DNA of 64,000 bases from Streptomyces sp. 15-116A (lineage in GTDB: Bacteria; Actinomycetota; Actinomycetes; Streptomycetales; Streptomycetaceae): positions 1 through 64,000 of the forward strand of contig NZ_JAOCQE010000006.1 in assembly GCF_025290915.1 (NCBI RefSeq), read 5' to 3'. The notes beneath the pieces are model-generated. The model worked only from the letters and a program-made list of their open reading frames with translations. It ran no database searches and was not told the origin of the DNA. Every line of letters starts with the position of its first letter. Positions within the stretch are counted from its first letter, which is position 1. The position numbers and the translations under genes were made by a program. Shown in pieces: positions 30,697 to 40,223 of this stretch.

Positions 30697-33151
30697 CGTC
30701 CACCTCCGGCGACCTGCGCACCGCCCGCGGAGAGTTCGGCCCGCACGATGGCGGTGGCCAGGTGCTTGGTCCGGGTGATCAGCGCCTTGCGGTCGTCGAC
30801 CGTGGGCAGCGGGCCGTGGGTACCGGAGTTGAACGCCTCGATCAGCGGCCAGCCACCGGGCCGGATCCGCTCGACGGCGGCACGCGCGTCCCGCTTGCCG
30901 TCCCCGAGCAGGGCCAGGGCCACGTACTCCTTGGTGCGTTCCAGCGACGCGATGCGCTCCTCCACCTCGGCCAGGGCCAGTCCCTGCTCGTCACGGAGCC
31001 TGCGACGCGCCGTCGCCAGGCAGGCGACCTCCACGACCCCGCGGCACATGGCCGGCAGCACATGATCGGCCACCTCCTGCGGCACGTGCGGGTCGAGGGA
31101 GATGGCCCGGGCCTCCGCCAGCGCCTGGTCGACGGGATCGGTCACTGCCTCGACACCCACCACGGAGTCCGTCTGGCGGGTGACCCGCAGGACCGTGGCA
31201 GGGATACCGAGGTGCGTGATGGCCTGCTGCAGCCGCGTGTCATGCGTGAAGACGATCACCTGGCGGTCCCTGGCACAGGCGTCGAGCACCCGGGCCAGTC
31301 CCTCGACCTTCGCCGGGTCCATGGACTGCACAGGATCGTCGATCACGAGGAATCCGAACGGGCTGCCGTCGTGCGTGGCACGCGGCAGGAACAACGACAG
31401 TGCCAGTGAATGCAGTTCGCCTTGGCTCATCACGCTGTAGGCGGGCGCCGTCATGTCGTCGACGGTCACATCCAGCTCGACCCGGCCCCGACCGGGCGTG
31501 CCGGCCAGCGTCACGGACCCCAGCGTGACACTGCTGTGCTCGCACAGCCGCTGCCACACCTCCTGCGACTGCTCGGCGAAGGGCCGCAGCCGCTCGTCCC
31601 GCAGCTCGTTGATGATTGACCGCAGCCACGCGCGTGCCTTGGTCGCCTGCGGCTTACGGGCACGCGCGTCCGCGGCGGCCTCCGCCACGCCCAGCCAGCC
31701 GGTGAGCCGGACGGCCATCGGCTGCCACGCGCCGTCGTGCTCGGCGAGCTGCCGTGCCGACTCCTCCCGCACCTGCCGGCACGCCTCGTCCAGGGCGCGA
31801 GCCGTCCTCTCCACCCGCTCGGCGAGCTCGCGCACGTCGGTGATGCCGCGGCACAGCGCCCAGTCCCGCCACAGGGCCGCCAGCGGAGACTGCTCGCCCT
31901 GGAGCCACACCGGAACGGGCTGGATCACATCGTGCAGGGCCCGCCGTGCCGCGGTCACTGCCTGCCGCGCGGACTCCGCCTCGGCCGCCTCGCCCTGCAG
32001 CCGTTCCACCTCCGCGCGGGCCCGCTCCGCCCAGGCCCGGTCGAGCTGCCCGGTACTGCCGCACACGGGGCAGTCGGCGGACTGCGCGCGCCGCCGGTGA
32101 TCGAGCGCCGCCTCCAGCAGCTGCGCCAGACGGCGGGCGTTCTCGGCGTCGCCGTACCTGGCCTCCTCCTCACGCGCCGCGGCTTCACGCAGCCGCGTGA
32201 GCGCGACTGACACGTCCTTGAGGTCGGGCCCGGTGAGGCTCGCCTGCTGCCGCAGCCGTACGAGTTCCGCCTCGGCGGCCGGTGAACGCCGGGACAGCAG
32301 CGCCCGCACCCCGTCGAGGTCGGCCCGGGTACCGGAGAGGGCCTGGGTGGCCTCCCGGGCCCGGGGATCGTCGAGCGCGGCCAGCGCCTCGAGCAGTTGC
32401 TCCGTGCACTCCTTCTCGAGCTTGACCGCCTTCTCGCACGCGCTCGCGGTGTCCTTGACCCGGGTGTCGAGTTCGGCGAGCAGCTCCAGTCCGAGCAGCT
32501 TGAAGAACGCGTCGTGCAGATCGCCGAGCGTTCCGTTGATCACCGAACCGAGTTCGCTGTACGGCAGGAAGGGGCGGGCCAGATCGAGTGCGTCGGCGTC
32601 GAGAACCCCCTCCAGCTGCCGCTCGGATCCGTCCGCCGCCTCGATGCGGGTGCGGGCCTCGTCGACCTTGCCCCCGTACCAGGTGCGCCGCACGGTGACC
32701 GGGTCCCCGCCGTCGCCGAGGGAGAGCTCGACGGATACCTCGGGCTTGACGTCGGGGCTGTGCAGGTTGCGCCAGCCCTGCTTCCAGTCACCGGCCCGGC
32801 GTCCCTCCCAGCGGGAGTTACGCCCGGTGAGAGCGGTCTCCGCGGCCTCGGCGAAGCTCGACTTGCCCGACCCGTTGGGTCCGGTGACGACCACCAGGCC
32901 CGGTCCCGGCGGGAGTCGGAGCGTGGTACGCGGCCCGATGCCGCGCCAGCCGGCCGCGGTGATGGACCGCAGCTGCACGGGACCGGCCCGCCCTTTGCCG
33001 TTCCTGACCTGCTCCTCCGGGAGCAGCTCACGCAACAGGGCCTGGGTTTCGGCCGCGAGCCCCGAACGCTCCAGGCGCGGAGAAGCTCCCGTACGGAGGG
33101 CGGGGTGTGGCCGGGGTCGGTAGCGGAACGGGGCTGCGGCACGTCGGTCAT
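30693..33151 (-). CDS. SMC/Rad50-like ATPase with zinc hook; apparent frameshift near N-terminus
   Basis: An SMC/RecF-type ATPase of about 819 residues if one base is restored. Motifs: TGPNGSGKSSFAEAAETAL (Walker A), long coiled coils, a CPVCGSTG zinc hook midway, VMSQGELHSLALSLFLPRA (ABC signature), FGFLVIDDPVQSMDP (Walker B) and VIVFTHDTRL (H-loop). It should dimerise through the hook and bind DNA ends or loops. The uninterrupted frame starts only with a poor TTG at 33035 or an internal GTG at 32978. Another frame has an ATG at 33151, GGAG eight bases upstream, and reads MTDVPQPRS...SVRELL before losing coherence. Adding one base near 33076-33081 joins it smoothly to RLERSGLAAETQALL. I place the start at 33151. 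First gene of the operon. Confidence 0.75.
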
Positions 33152-33220
33152 GGAGTGCTCCAGGGACGGGGTCGGCGTGGTGTGCACCGACACGAGTTGA
33201 GCGAATGCGTGTCTCTAATC

Positions 33221-33259
33221 AGCATGATGCGCAACGTTAGCACTGTCAACAGATTCACG
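33221..33259 (-). promoter_or_regulatory. Promoter-operator of the SMC/McrBC operon
   Basis: On the minus strand TTGACA (33249-33244), 17 bases, CATGCT (33226-33221) form a promoter whose transcript would start about 63 bases before ATG 33151. The -35 is embedded in CGTGAAT-N2-GTTGAC-N3-GCTAAC (33259-33236), 19 of 24 bases identical to the element driving the 779-aa gene at 37613-37636. The -10 is only a partial match. Confidence 0.55.
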
Positions 33260-33412
33260 AAAGACGGCCCACTCGTATCTGTGTACGGATGTATCTGTGC
33301 GTCGGCAGCGGTGCGACGCGGGGTGGCTGAAATCGCTTCTGTGGCAGCGGCGACCCATTCCCCTAGGCTGCACATTTGCGAGGGCAACTCGCAGTGCGAC
33401 GGGGGTATTTGG
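33260..33412 (+). promoter_or_regulatory. Control region before the PrsW gene, with 9-bp direct repeat
   Basis: The DNA between the operator and the PrsW start is noticeably less G+C-rich than its surroundings. It holds a direct repeat GTATCTGTG at 33275-33283 and 33291-33299 (16-bp period), which puts the copies on nearly the same helix face. A TTCACG/TATCTG pair about 16 bases apart is a weak promoter candidate. No gene is apparent. Confidence 0.35.
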
Positions 33413-35497
33413 GTGTCGTTCATGATGGTTGCCGCAGCCGTCTACGGCGTGGGGCAGTTATGCGTGGTGTCGTGGCCCACGCGGTCCGTACGTCTGTCCA
33501 CGGTTCTCCTGGCCATGGCCGCCGGGATGTTCGCGTGCGGAACGGCCGCCGGGCTGCTTGAACTGACCTACACGAGAGTCTTCGCGGCGCAGACTGGTCG
33601 ATCTATGGCGCAGGTCGTCAGCACCACCAGTCACACCGTGGCGCCGTGGGTGGAGGAACTGGTCAAGGCGACTCCGCTCGTGCTGGCCGGTGTGTACGCG
33701 AAGGTTCGGCGGCAGTGGGGCGTCACCGACTTCGTGCTGGTGGGCTCGGCCCTGGGCGCCGGATTCGGACTCTTGGAGGCGCTGCTGCGGTACTCACTGG
33801 ACGCTGACCGGGCCATCGCCCGACCGGACGGCGGCTGGACCATCCCGGACAGCCTCTCGGCACCGTACATACCGGGTCCCGGCCAGGTGTTCACCGCCTG
33901 GCTTCCCGCGCCCTCCGATTCACTCGAACTCGGCCATTCCAGCCCGACCGCGACAGCCACCTTCTCCCACCTCGTGTGGACGGCCCTCGCCGGCCTGGGT
34001 GTCGGTCTGCTGTGGCGTCTGCCCCGCTGGGCGAAACCGGTCGCTGTTGTGCCGGTGACTCTCGCGGTAGCCCACCACACCCTGAACAACTACGTCGCCG
34101 AGAACGGCCGCCGTGAACCGCAGCGAGAGTGGCTGGAGGACATCGACAACGGCCTGTGGCTCATCTCTCTGGCGACGCTCGCGCTCGCCATGCTGATCGA
34201 CCTGCGCCATGTCAGGCGCGGCAAGCGGAACATGCCGGACGTCCTGCTGGGGTCCGAGCGTAGCGACGGTGACAGCATCGCCGCGGTCACCCGCTACGCC
34301 GCCTGGCGCCTTCCGTGGAGCCTGCTGATCGCGCTCCGCTTCGTGCGTTTGCGCAGATCGCTCTACTACTCCTACGCGGCTCACCCGACCGCCTCCGGCA
34401 TCGAGCCACTTCGGAATTCCGTCGCCGAGATCGCGCGGCGCATCAACGCCACCGACCACGAACGACCCTGGCGCACAGTCGATAGACGAGCGCACGTGAG
34501 GGCCGCGCGGGCAGCGGCGCGTAGTCCACGCCGATGGCTGATCCTTGTACCTTGCCTGCTCGCACTCCCTTCCGTTCTGTTCCTCGGAGCCGGTTCCTTC
34601 AAGTCCACTGTGGGACTTCAGGACTTCTTCGCCAGTGTGGCAGGGGCGAAGCTGCTCATGGGATGCGCGGTCGCCGCCCTGGCATGGATCGCCTGGCAGC
34701 TGGTGCTCCTGGCGCGGACATGGCGCCGGACGGCCGCCCAACCGCTGGGCGAACAACTCGCCCAGCACCGCCTTCGTTTCGGAACAGCCGTGGGCTCCGC
34801 GACAACAGGCCTGTTGTTGCTATGGCGGGGCCTGGGCGACGCAGGACCCGACGGGCGAGCCATTCCAGCGGCCCACCTCCTGGAGGCACTCGACCGGTTT
34901 CTCGTGTATCTGGGCTTCGCACTGGTCTTGCTGTCGTTGCTGGCGCTCTTCCCGCCAGCGGCAGGCCTCGCGTTCGCCGGCGGGGGCGCCGCCGCCGGCG
35001 TGACCGCCGCCCAGGCCGCGCTCGCGGCACGGCTCGGTCTCGCGGGTATCGCGCTCCTGGCGGTGAGTGCCGGCGGCTCCTCGATGGATCCACCAGGCGA
35101 GCAGGAGGCGTCGCCCGGTCCGCAGAAACCCGGCTCGACGGATCCCGTGCAGTCGCAGAAGGTGGGAGCCGCACGGGAGGAGAAGGTCGCCGAGCTGACC
35201 GGCGGGACAGTGCCCTCGGGTGCCCCGGGCAAGCCCGGGCTGAAGGTGACCAAACCCGGTGCGGGGACGACGGACGTGGACGTGATCGGAGCGGACGGTT
35301 CGTTCATCGCCGTGGGCGGGCCGGCCAAGGCGAGGAATCTCGCCAAGTTCGGTGAGAAGCTCCACATTCTCAAGTACGCGGCCGAGCAGCGGGGCGTACG
35401 GGCTCAGGTATATCTGGAAGAGGGCACACCGGATTCGGCACTCGCGCTGGCCAGGAAGGTTCTGGGTGATGCGAACGTGCACACGTTCACGAGGTGA
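33413..35497 (+). CDS. PrsW-family intramembrane metalloprotease fused to a C-terminal toxin-like domain
   Basis: A 694-residue protein from GTG 33413 (GGGGG seven bases upstream). The N-terminal 290 residues form a multi-pass PrsW protease: WVEELVKATPLVL near residue 80 (EE), GFGLLEALLRY near 118 (Glu), TFSHLVW near 186 (His) and AVAHHTLNN near 221 (His), in the order expected for the family. A soluble linker and a second membrane block of about four helices span 380-565. The last 110 residues are soluble: KVAELTGGTV, TTDVDVIGADGSFIAVGG, LHILKYAAEQRGVRAQ, DANVHTF. This Asp-containing beta-beta-alpha layout suggests a restriction-endonuclease-like toxin domain (inference). The protein begins rightward transcription and is followed at once by a probable immunity gene. 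Confidence 0.75.
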   Translation: MSFMMVAAAVYGVGQLCVVSWPTRSVRLSTVLLAMAAGMFACGTAAGLLELTYTRVFAAQTGRSMAQVVSTTSHTVAPWVEELVKATPLVLAGVYAKVRRQWGVTDFVLVGSALGAGFGLLEALLRYSLDADRAIARPDGGWTIPDSLSAPYIPGPGQVFTAWLPAPSDSLELGHSSPTATATFSHLVWTALAGLGVGLLWRLPRWAKPVAVVPVTLAVAHHTLNNYVAENGRREPQREWLEDIDNGLWLISLATLALAMLIDLRHVRRGKRNMPDVLLGSERSDGDSIAAVTRYAAWRLPWSLLIALRFVRLRRSLYYSYAAHPTASGIEPLRNSVAEIARRINATDHERPWRTVDRRAHVRAARAAARSPRRWLILVPCLLALPSVLFLGAGSFKSTVGLQDFFASVAGAKLLMGCAVAALAWIAWQLVLLARTWRRTAAQPLGEQLAQHRLRFGTAVGSATTGLLLLWRGLGDAGPDGRAIPAAHLLEALDRFLVYLGFALVLLSLLALFPPAAGLAFAGGGAAAGVTAAQAALAARLGLAGIALLAVSAGGSSMDPPGEQEASPGPQKPGSTDPVQSQKVGAAREEKVAELTGGTVPSGAPGKPGLKVTKPGAGTTDVDVIGADGSFIAVGGPAKARNLAKFGEKLHILKYAAEQRGVRAQVYLEEGTPDSALALARKVLGDANVHTFTR

Positions 35498-35502
35498 CAG
35501 GG

Positions 35503-36105
35503 ATGAGTGACGGATTCTTCTACTGGTACAGCGAGCCGCATGACAAGCGCGGTGTCGAGCGCCTCCTCCATGCCCTCGAGGCGTACGGCGTCCACCTCGC
35601 CCACCCCACGTCGCATGCCATCACCACCATCACCGACGGCCCCGACTCCTGGGGTGAGCAACTCCCCGTGGAACGTGGCGAACTGGTCGAGCTCCTCACG
35701 CTGACGGACCGGCCCGAGGTCAACTTCCAGTTGTGGCTGAACGAGGAGACCGACATGTTCACCAGATTCCGTCGTCTGGGCGCGGGACGGGTCGTAATCG
35801 AGTTCGGCCTGGACGGGATGTCGCCTGCGGAGCAGGAGAGGGCGATCCGCGCGGCCTCACATGCCGTCAGTGCCGACCGGGACAGGACATGGGGGCTGGT
35901 CATCGACCGTCGCGGGCTGACGGAAGAGACAGACTGGGACAGGGTGATGCAGGGCGGGCAGGTGTTGCTGCCGCGCTTGCCCGACCTTCTGGGGGTCAGG
36001 CCGGAGGTGGCGACGGCGCACTCTCAGCTGAGCGCGACTCGGGGCGAGATGGAGCCGCCATTGGTGGTTTTCCGGGGCGACGGCAGCGAGACGGTGGACA
36101 GGTAG
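35503..36105 (+). CDS. Probable immunity protein for the PrsW-toxin fusion
   Basis: A 200-residue soluble acidic protein that starts five bases after the PrsW-fusion stop, with GAGGTG as ribosome binding site spanning that stop. The N-terminal FFYWYSEPHDKRGVERLLHA and the alternating strands and helices (VNFQLWLNEETDMFTRF, GRVVIEFGLDGM, TWGLVIDRRG) resemble compact alpha/beta immunity proteins of polymorphic toxin loci, but I recognise no named family. Position, size, acidity and immediate coupling are the basis of the call. An in-frame GTG at 35494 overlapping the previous stop would add three residues. Confidence 0.5.
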   Translation: MSDGFFYWYSEPHDKRGVERLLHALEAYGVHLAHPTSHAITTITDGPDSWGEQLPVERGELVELLTLTDRPEVNFQLWLNEETDMFTRFRRLGAGRVVIEFGLDGMSPAEQERAIRAASHAVSADRDRTWGLVIDRRGLTEETDWDRVMQGGQVLLPRLPDLLGVRPEVATAHSQLSATRGEMEPPLVVFRGDGSETVDR

Positions 36106-36172
36106 GTGGTTGTCTCCACGCCTGCCTGCTGGTCGGTGAAGCCCCGGCCAACCTCTGACCTACGCTGTCGGG

Positions 36173-37585
36173 ATGTTCGGCAGGCGCAGAGCTCGTAAGG
36201 AGCAGGGGCGGCAGGAGGCCCTGGCGGCACGGATCAGGTCCTGCGACGCCGGAACCCGGGTCGCCGCGGCGGCGGAGATCGCGCAGGTCCGGGATCAGGC
36301 CTGGGCCGTACGGGAGCCGGCGCACGCACTGGACCGGGAGCCGGTACCGGATGTGTTCCCCGACATCGTCGGGTCCTTCTGTGACGCGCTGTGCCGGGAT
36401 CGGTTCCTGCGTGAACGTGTCGAGCACATGCTCGCCGCCGGCCTGACAGCGAGCCGGCGGCCTTGGTGCGGGCCTGGACGGCGTTCCTCGCGGAGTGCGG
36501 CGGGGGCACAGCTCTGGAGACGGCCGACGACGATCTGGTGGAGGACGTCCGAAACTCACTTCGGCACCTGCGCGGGCAGGGCTTTCGATATGACCGACTG
36601 GAGCGTATGCGTCCCGAGTCCTTCCCGTACTCCCTGACGCTCAGTACGACGCTGGCGCTGGTGCATGGAGTCGTACGGCGCAACGTCGCACTGTCCGCCG
36701 CAGAGGAAGCGCGCGTGCGCGAGGACATACGGGCGGCCTTGGAATCGGCCCTGTCGCATCCCGCCGGCAGTGATGAGCGCGCGGAGGTACTCGTCCCCCT
36801 GGCCCTGCGGCCCGGGGAGGAGTCCTTCACGGACCGAGCCCTGGCCGGGCTGCGCATCGATGAGGCCCTCGCGCAGTGCAGGGCACACGGCGATTCGCGA
36901 GACCGTCGAGCGTCTGTGCGTACCCGGCCAGGAGCCGTACACGCTCGGCATGGCACTGTCCTGCTACTCCGCACTCCATGCCGATCGACCGCTCGAGAAC
37001 CCGCCTGTGGAGCTGTTCCTCACGTTCCTGCGCCACGACGACGCGCTGGTGCGAGCCGCTGCCGCCTCCGGACTGAACACCGTGGGAGCGGGCGTGCCTG
37101 AGGAGGGCCGCGTCGTGAACGCCTTGACCGCGGTGCTGGAAGACGATCCCGACCCCGAAGTGGTGTTCTGTGCCGCGTCCGCGCTGTCTCACATCCGTTG
37201 CGCCGACGCCGCCAACTCCCGCCTGGCCGCGCGGGCCTTGGCACGCCACGCCGCATCGAGCGCCCCGCGTGTGCGCGCCGCGAGCGTGGAGGGAGCCCTG
37301 CTCCGAGACGAGCCCGATGCTCACCGCCGGCTGACCGCCGAACTGCACAGACCGGACGTGGAAGGGGTGTTCGTCTCCGTCGCGGGCGGCTACGCGAGCC
37401 ACCGCGAGGCCGATCTTCCCGACGCCCAGCGCACCGAGCTGATCGAACTGCTCGAGCGTCTGCGCGAGGAAGGGTGGGCGCACCGGCCACGCGAAGACGA
37501 CGACTCCTCGGACGCCGACTTCCGGGCGGGCGAGCTGGAGCGGGCGCAGGAGGCGTTGCGTACCTTCGCGTCACGGCGTTCGTGA
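36173..37585 (+). pseudogene. HEAT-repeat-like protein gene disrupted by two compensating indels
   Basis: The sequence encodes one continuous protein only if frames are switched twice. From ATG 36173 it reads MFGRRRARKEQGRQEALAAR through LAAGLTA. At about 36451 one base appears lost, after which the next frame gives EPAALVRAWTAFLAECGGG through GLRIDEALAQ. At about 36877 one base appears gained, after which the first frame resumes with GHTAIRETVERLCVPGQEPY and continues to 37585. The restored product is about 470 residues. The second half has HEAT-type alpha-alpha repeats (DALVRAAAASGLNTVG, PEVVFCAASALSHIRCADA, PRVRAASVEGALL). It could be an additional immunity or adaptor gene. The indels may be mutations or sequence errors. 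Confidence 0.7.
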
Positions 37586-37612
37586 CGCTCACAGCGACAG
37601 GGTTCCATGGCA

Positions 37613-37651
37613 CGTGAATGCGTTGACGCCGCTAACAGGCTGCCTTATCGT
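37613..37651 (+). promoter_or_regulatory. Promoter-operator of the 779-aa/giant-ATPase operon
   Basis: TTGACG (37623-37628), 17 bases, TATCGT (37646-37651) is a good housekeeping-type promoter about 155 bases before ATG 37813. The -35 lies inside CGTGAAT-N2-GTTGAC-N3-GCTAAC (37613-37636), the same element as at the SMC/McrBC promoter (19 of 24 identical, same orientation relative to the gene driven). The rest of the 37,586-37,812 gap shows no gene. Confidence 0.65.
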
Positions 37652-37812
37652 GCTGTGTGAGCGTGATTCTGCTGTCGGTGCGTAAGCATGTTCGACCAAA
37701 CCGCCGCCGCCCCTGCAAAGTGACGAAAGTGCCACCGGAACACGCCATACGGGCATAGTCTTCGGGAATTACCGCACCCTGGGCTGGGGAGGCCCAGAGT
37801 GGGGGAGGTGTC

Positions 37813-40152
37813 ATGGGTGGGGACCTGTTTGTGTCAGCAATTGCCGGCGGCCACGACGAGCCAGAGCCACGAGAGCGTCGTGACGCGGCGGACGTGCCTG
37901 ATCCGTATGGTGAACGGGCCCTGCTGACCCCTGTCATGACGAGGGGGTACGACTTTGTACCCGAGGACGAGCGGGATCGGCTTCTACGCTATCTCGCGGC
38001 GGTCGTCGCAGCCCGCCCCGCGCCGGTCCACACCACTGTCGCTTTCAACGCCGTGTACTTCGGCTACGACCTCGGGGGCGACGGCTATGGCAGCAGTCCA
38101 CTGCGGCTCGACGACTTCCCTGAGATCACCTTCGGCGAGTGCGTTCCTGCGCTCCCCGTCGGTGCCATGGTGTGCATCGCCACCGGATCGGACCCTCTCT
38201 ACGCCGAGATCGTCTACCGGGAAGGCGCCCATCCGGAACTGGGCGCCCTGGGCGACGTACCGGCCTGGGTGTCGGGGGCTCCCGTGGGTGCGGTAGGACC
38301 GGGCCGGCCGGGGGACGGCACCGCTCGCCGGAGGGAACTCCTGGTCCCCGACCTGCACGCCTTCGGGCCCGCCCTGAGCCTGTCACCGGCGCAGCTCCAC
38401 CGCTTACGCACGCGCCGGCGCTGGATCAACGAGGACGGTCATGTCGTCGTCGATGTCTGCTACCCGTCCCGGGAGGCGTCCCGGAGCGATGACCTGACCG
38501 CCTACGCCGACCATCTGCTGACGACGGCGCGGGAGCAACTGCTCAGTCCGTTCGTGCCGGTCTCGCTGGCCGAACTGGTCGGCAGTACAAGGGACGACGA
38601 CCTGCGGGCCGGTCTTCTCGGCCTTCTCGACACCGTCCGCGGTGTCCTCCTCGCCGGCGACGAGCTGCGCATGTGGGGGCACTACGCCATGACCCGTGCC
38701 TCTCTCTCGGAATGCTGGCGCGACACCGGGCCCCTGGGCGGTGACGATCTCCGTTGCCTCGCGGCGGCCGTGGAGCGTGCGGCGAACCCGGCCAAGCGGC
38801 GCTATGGCCTCACCTCCCCCGTCACTGCGTACACGGCGGTCGGGCCGCGGCTGCGCGCGTTTCCCGGGGCGGCCGAACGACTCAGGGGAGTGGGCTATGC
38901 GGCTGCGGTGTGCCGGGCCAATGTGACCCTCGCCGATGTCGTCCAACGAGACAGTGAGCAGGGACTGTTCGGCAACGGCTCCCGTGTCACACTCGACGAC
39001 GCCTTCGAAGGCGGCGGCGTGTGGCGGACCCACCATCCCGGCGAGACGGAACCCGCCGGGAACCCCTTGATCCCGGCGGGCCGCGGCTGGGCGTCGACGA
39101 CCGGCGAGACATCCGATGCGGACGCGATGCCGGAGGCCGAGCCGGCATCGGAACAGATGCTGGAGCCGGTCGATCTTCCTCTGGCCGATGACGCCTTGCT
39201 CGGCCCCGCTGAGCTGCTGCGGCCGGACGCGGAGAGCATCGCCTGGCGGGCACCCTTGCGGCTGGCCCATCTCAGGCACGGCCGGCTCCCGCTGCACCCG
39301 GACGCGGCAGCCGCCCTGCACCGGTCACATGGCCGCCGATGCTCGGTACACCTCGAACTGTCGCACCACGGTGCGGTGCTGGCAGCGTCCGAGGCGGTTC
39401 AGGCCGTCACCGCCGAACTCGATGACACCGCAGGTCACTTGGCCGGTGTCGCCTGGCCTGAATCCTTCTTCCCGGGGCTGATGCTCGAGGTCTCCTGGCC
39501 GCGAGGCGGCCTGGTGATCCGCGTGGCCACGACCCGGCTCCAGGAGCCGGTGCGGGACGGTGATCGTCTGATCGGCCACTGCTTCGACCCTCGTGTCCTG
39601 ACCAGAGAAGGCGCGCCCGGCAGCGACCGTCACGGCGACACGGCGGCCGGGCTGGGACCACGGCAGTTGGTGATGCGGACGGTACGCCGATGCGGTCTGC
39701 TCACCCTGGACGGCCATGCCCTCATGGACCGGTCCGTCCTGTCGCGTGCCGTGTACGGACACCGGCCGGCGGCGGCACAGACAGCCGCACTGGAGACAGC
39801 GGTCGTGGAACTGCTCGCGGAAGGGCTCCTGGAACCGGCGCTGGGCAGCCTCGACATCTGGGGCCGGCCACACTTCCCGGCCCGCACGGGGGAGCGGGCC
39901 ATTCCACTGATCGGCTATCGCCCTGCCTGGCCGCGGGTGATAAGCCCGTGGGGCGGGACAGACCCGGGCGGCGGGGCACTTCGCGGTATCCAGTTCGTCC
40001 CCGGCCATCTGCGCCGCCTGCGGCCCGGCTGCTCCCCCAGCCACGCTCAGCGCGTGGCCTTCCGGGAGTACTGCCGCAGGCTCGGCAAGGCGGACGGCTG
40101 GGAACTGCCCGAGGGCTACACGTTCGTCACCGAGCACACGCGCGGCCGCTGA
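37813..40152 (+). CDS. Large uncharacterised protein, partner of the giant ATPase
   Basis: A 779-residue soluble protein I do not recognise. It has no signal peptide, membrane helix or P-loop. Its segments look like alternating beta-rich blocks (MVCIATGSDPLYAEIVY, RSVHLELS-type strands, GLMLEVSWPRGGLVIRVATT) and short helices, with an acidic linker at about 415-460. The final 100 residues include QFVPGHLRRLRPGCSPSHAQ and KADGWELPEGYTF. GGAGG lies just before the ATG. It is followed after 71 bases by the 2,033-residue ATPase in the same direction, and its promoter carries the island-wide operator, so the two probably form one functional unit. A substrate-recognition or effector role is possible; no activity can be assigned. 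Confidence 0.75.
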   Translation: MGGDLFVSAIAGGHDEPEPRERRDAADVPDPYGERALLTPVMTRGYDFVPEDERDRLLRYLAAVVAARPAPVHTTVAFNAVYFGYDLGGDGYGSSPLRLDDFPEITFGECVPALPVGAMVCIATGSDPLYAEIVYREGAHPELGALGDVPAWVSGAPVGAVGPGRPGDGTARRRELLVPDLHAFGPALSLSPAQLHRLRTRRRWINEDGHVVVDVCYPSREASRSDDLTAYADHLLTTAREQLLSPFVPVSLAELVGSTRDDDLRAGLLGLLDTVRGVLLAGDELRMWGHYAMTRASLSECWRDTGPLGGDDLRCLAAAVERAANPAKRRYGLTSPVTAYTAVGPRLRAFPGAAERLRGVGYAAAVCRANVTLADVVQRDSEQGLFGNGSRVTLDDAFEGGGVWRTHHPGETEPAGNPLIPAGRGWASTTGETSDADAMPEAEPASEQMLEPVDLPLADDALLGPAELLRPDAESIAWRAPLRLAHLRHGRLPLHPDAAAALHRSHGRRCSVHLELSHHGAVLAASEAVQAVTAELDDTAGHLAGVAWPESFFPGLMLEVSWPRGGLVIRVATTRLQEPVRDGDRLIGHCFDPRVLTREGAPGSDRHGDTAAGLGPRQLVMRTVRRCGLLTLDGHALMDRSVLSRAVYGHRPAAAQTAALETAVVELLAEGLLEPALGSLDIWGRPHFPARTGERAIPLIGYRPAWPRVISPWGGTDPGGGALRGIQFVPGHLRRLRPGCSPSHAQRVAFREYCRRLGKADGWELPEGYTFVTEHTRGR

Positions 40153-40223
40153 GCCGGACACGGCTCCCGAGCTGAGCTGATCCCGCACCACCGCACACCT
40201 GTCACAGAACGGAGTACGCGTAC

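Noticed and set aside
33107-33412. N-terminal extension of the PrsW protein
   Set aside because: The frame is open but covers the divergent promoter region, lower in G+C and rich in operator-like motifs; the membrane protein proper begins at 33413-33425.
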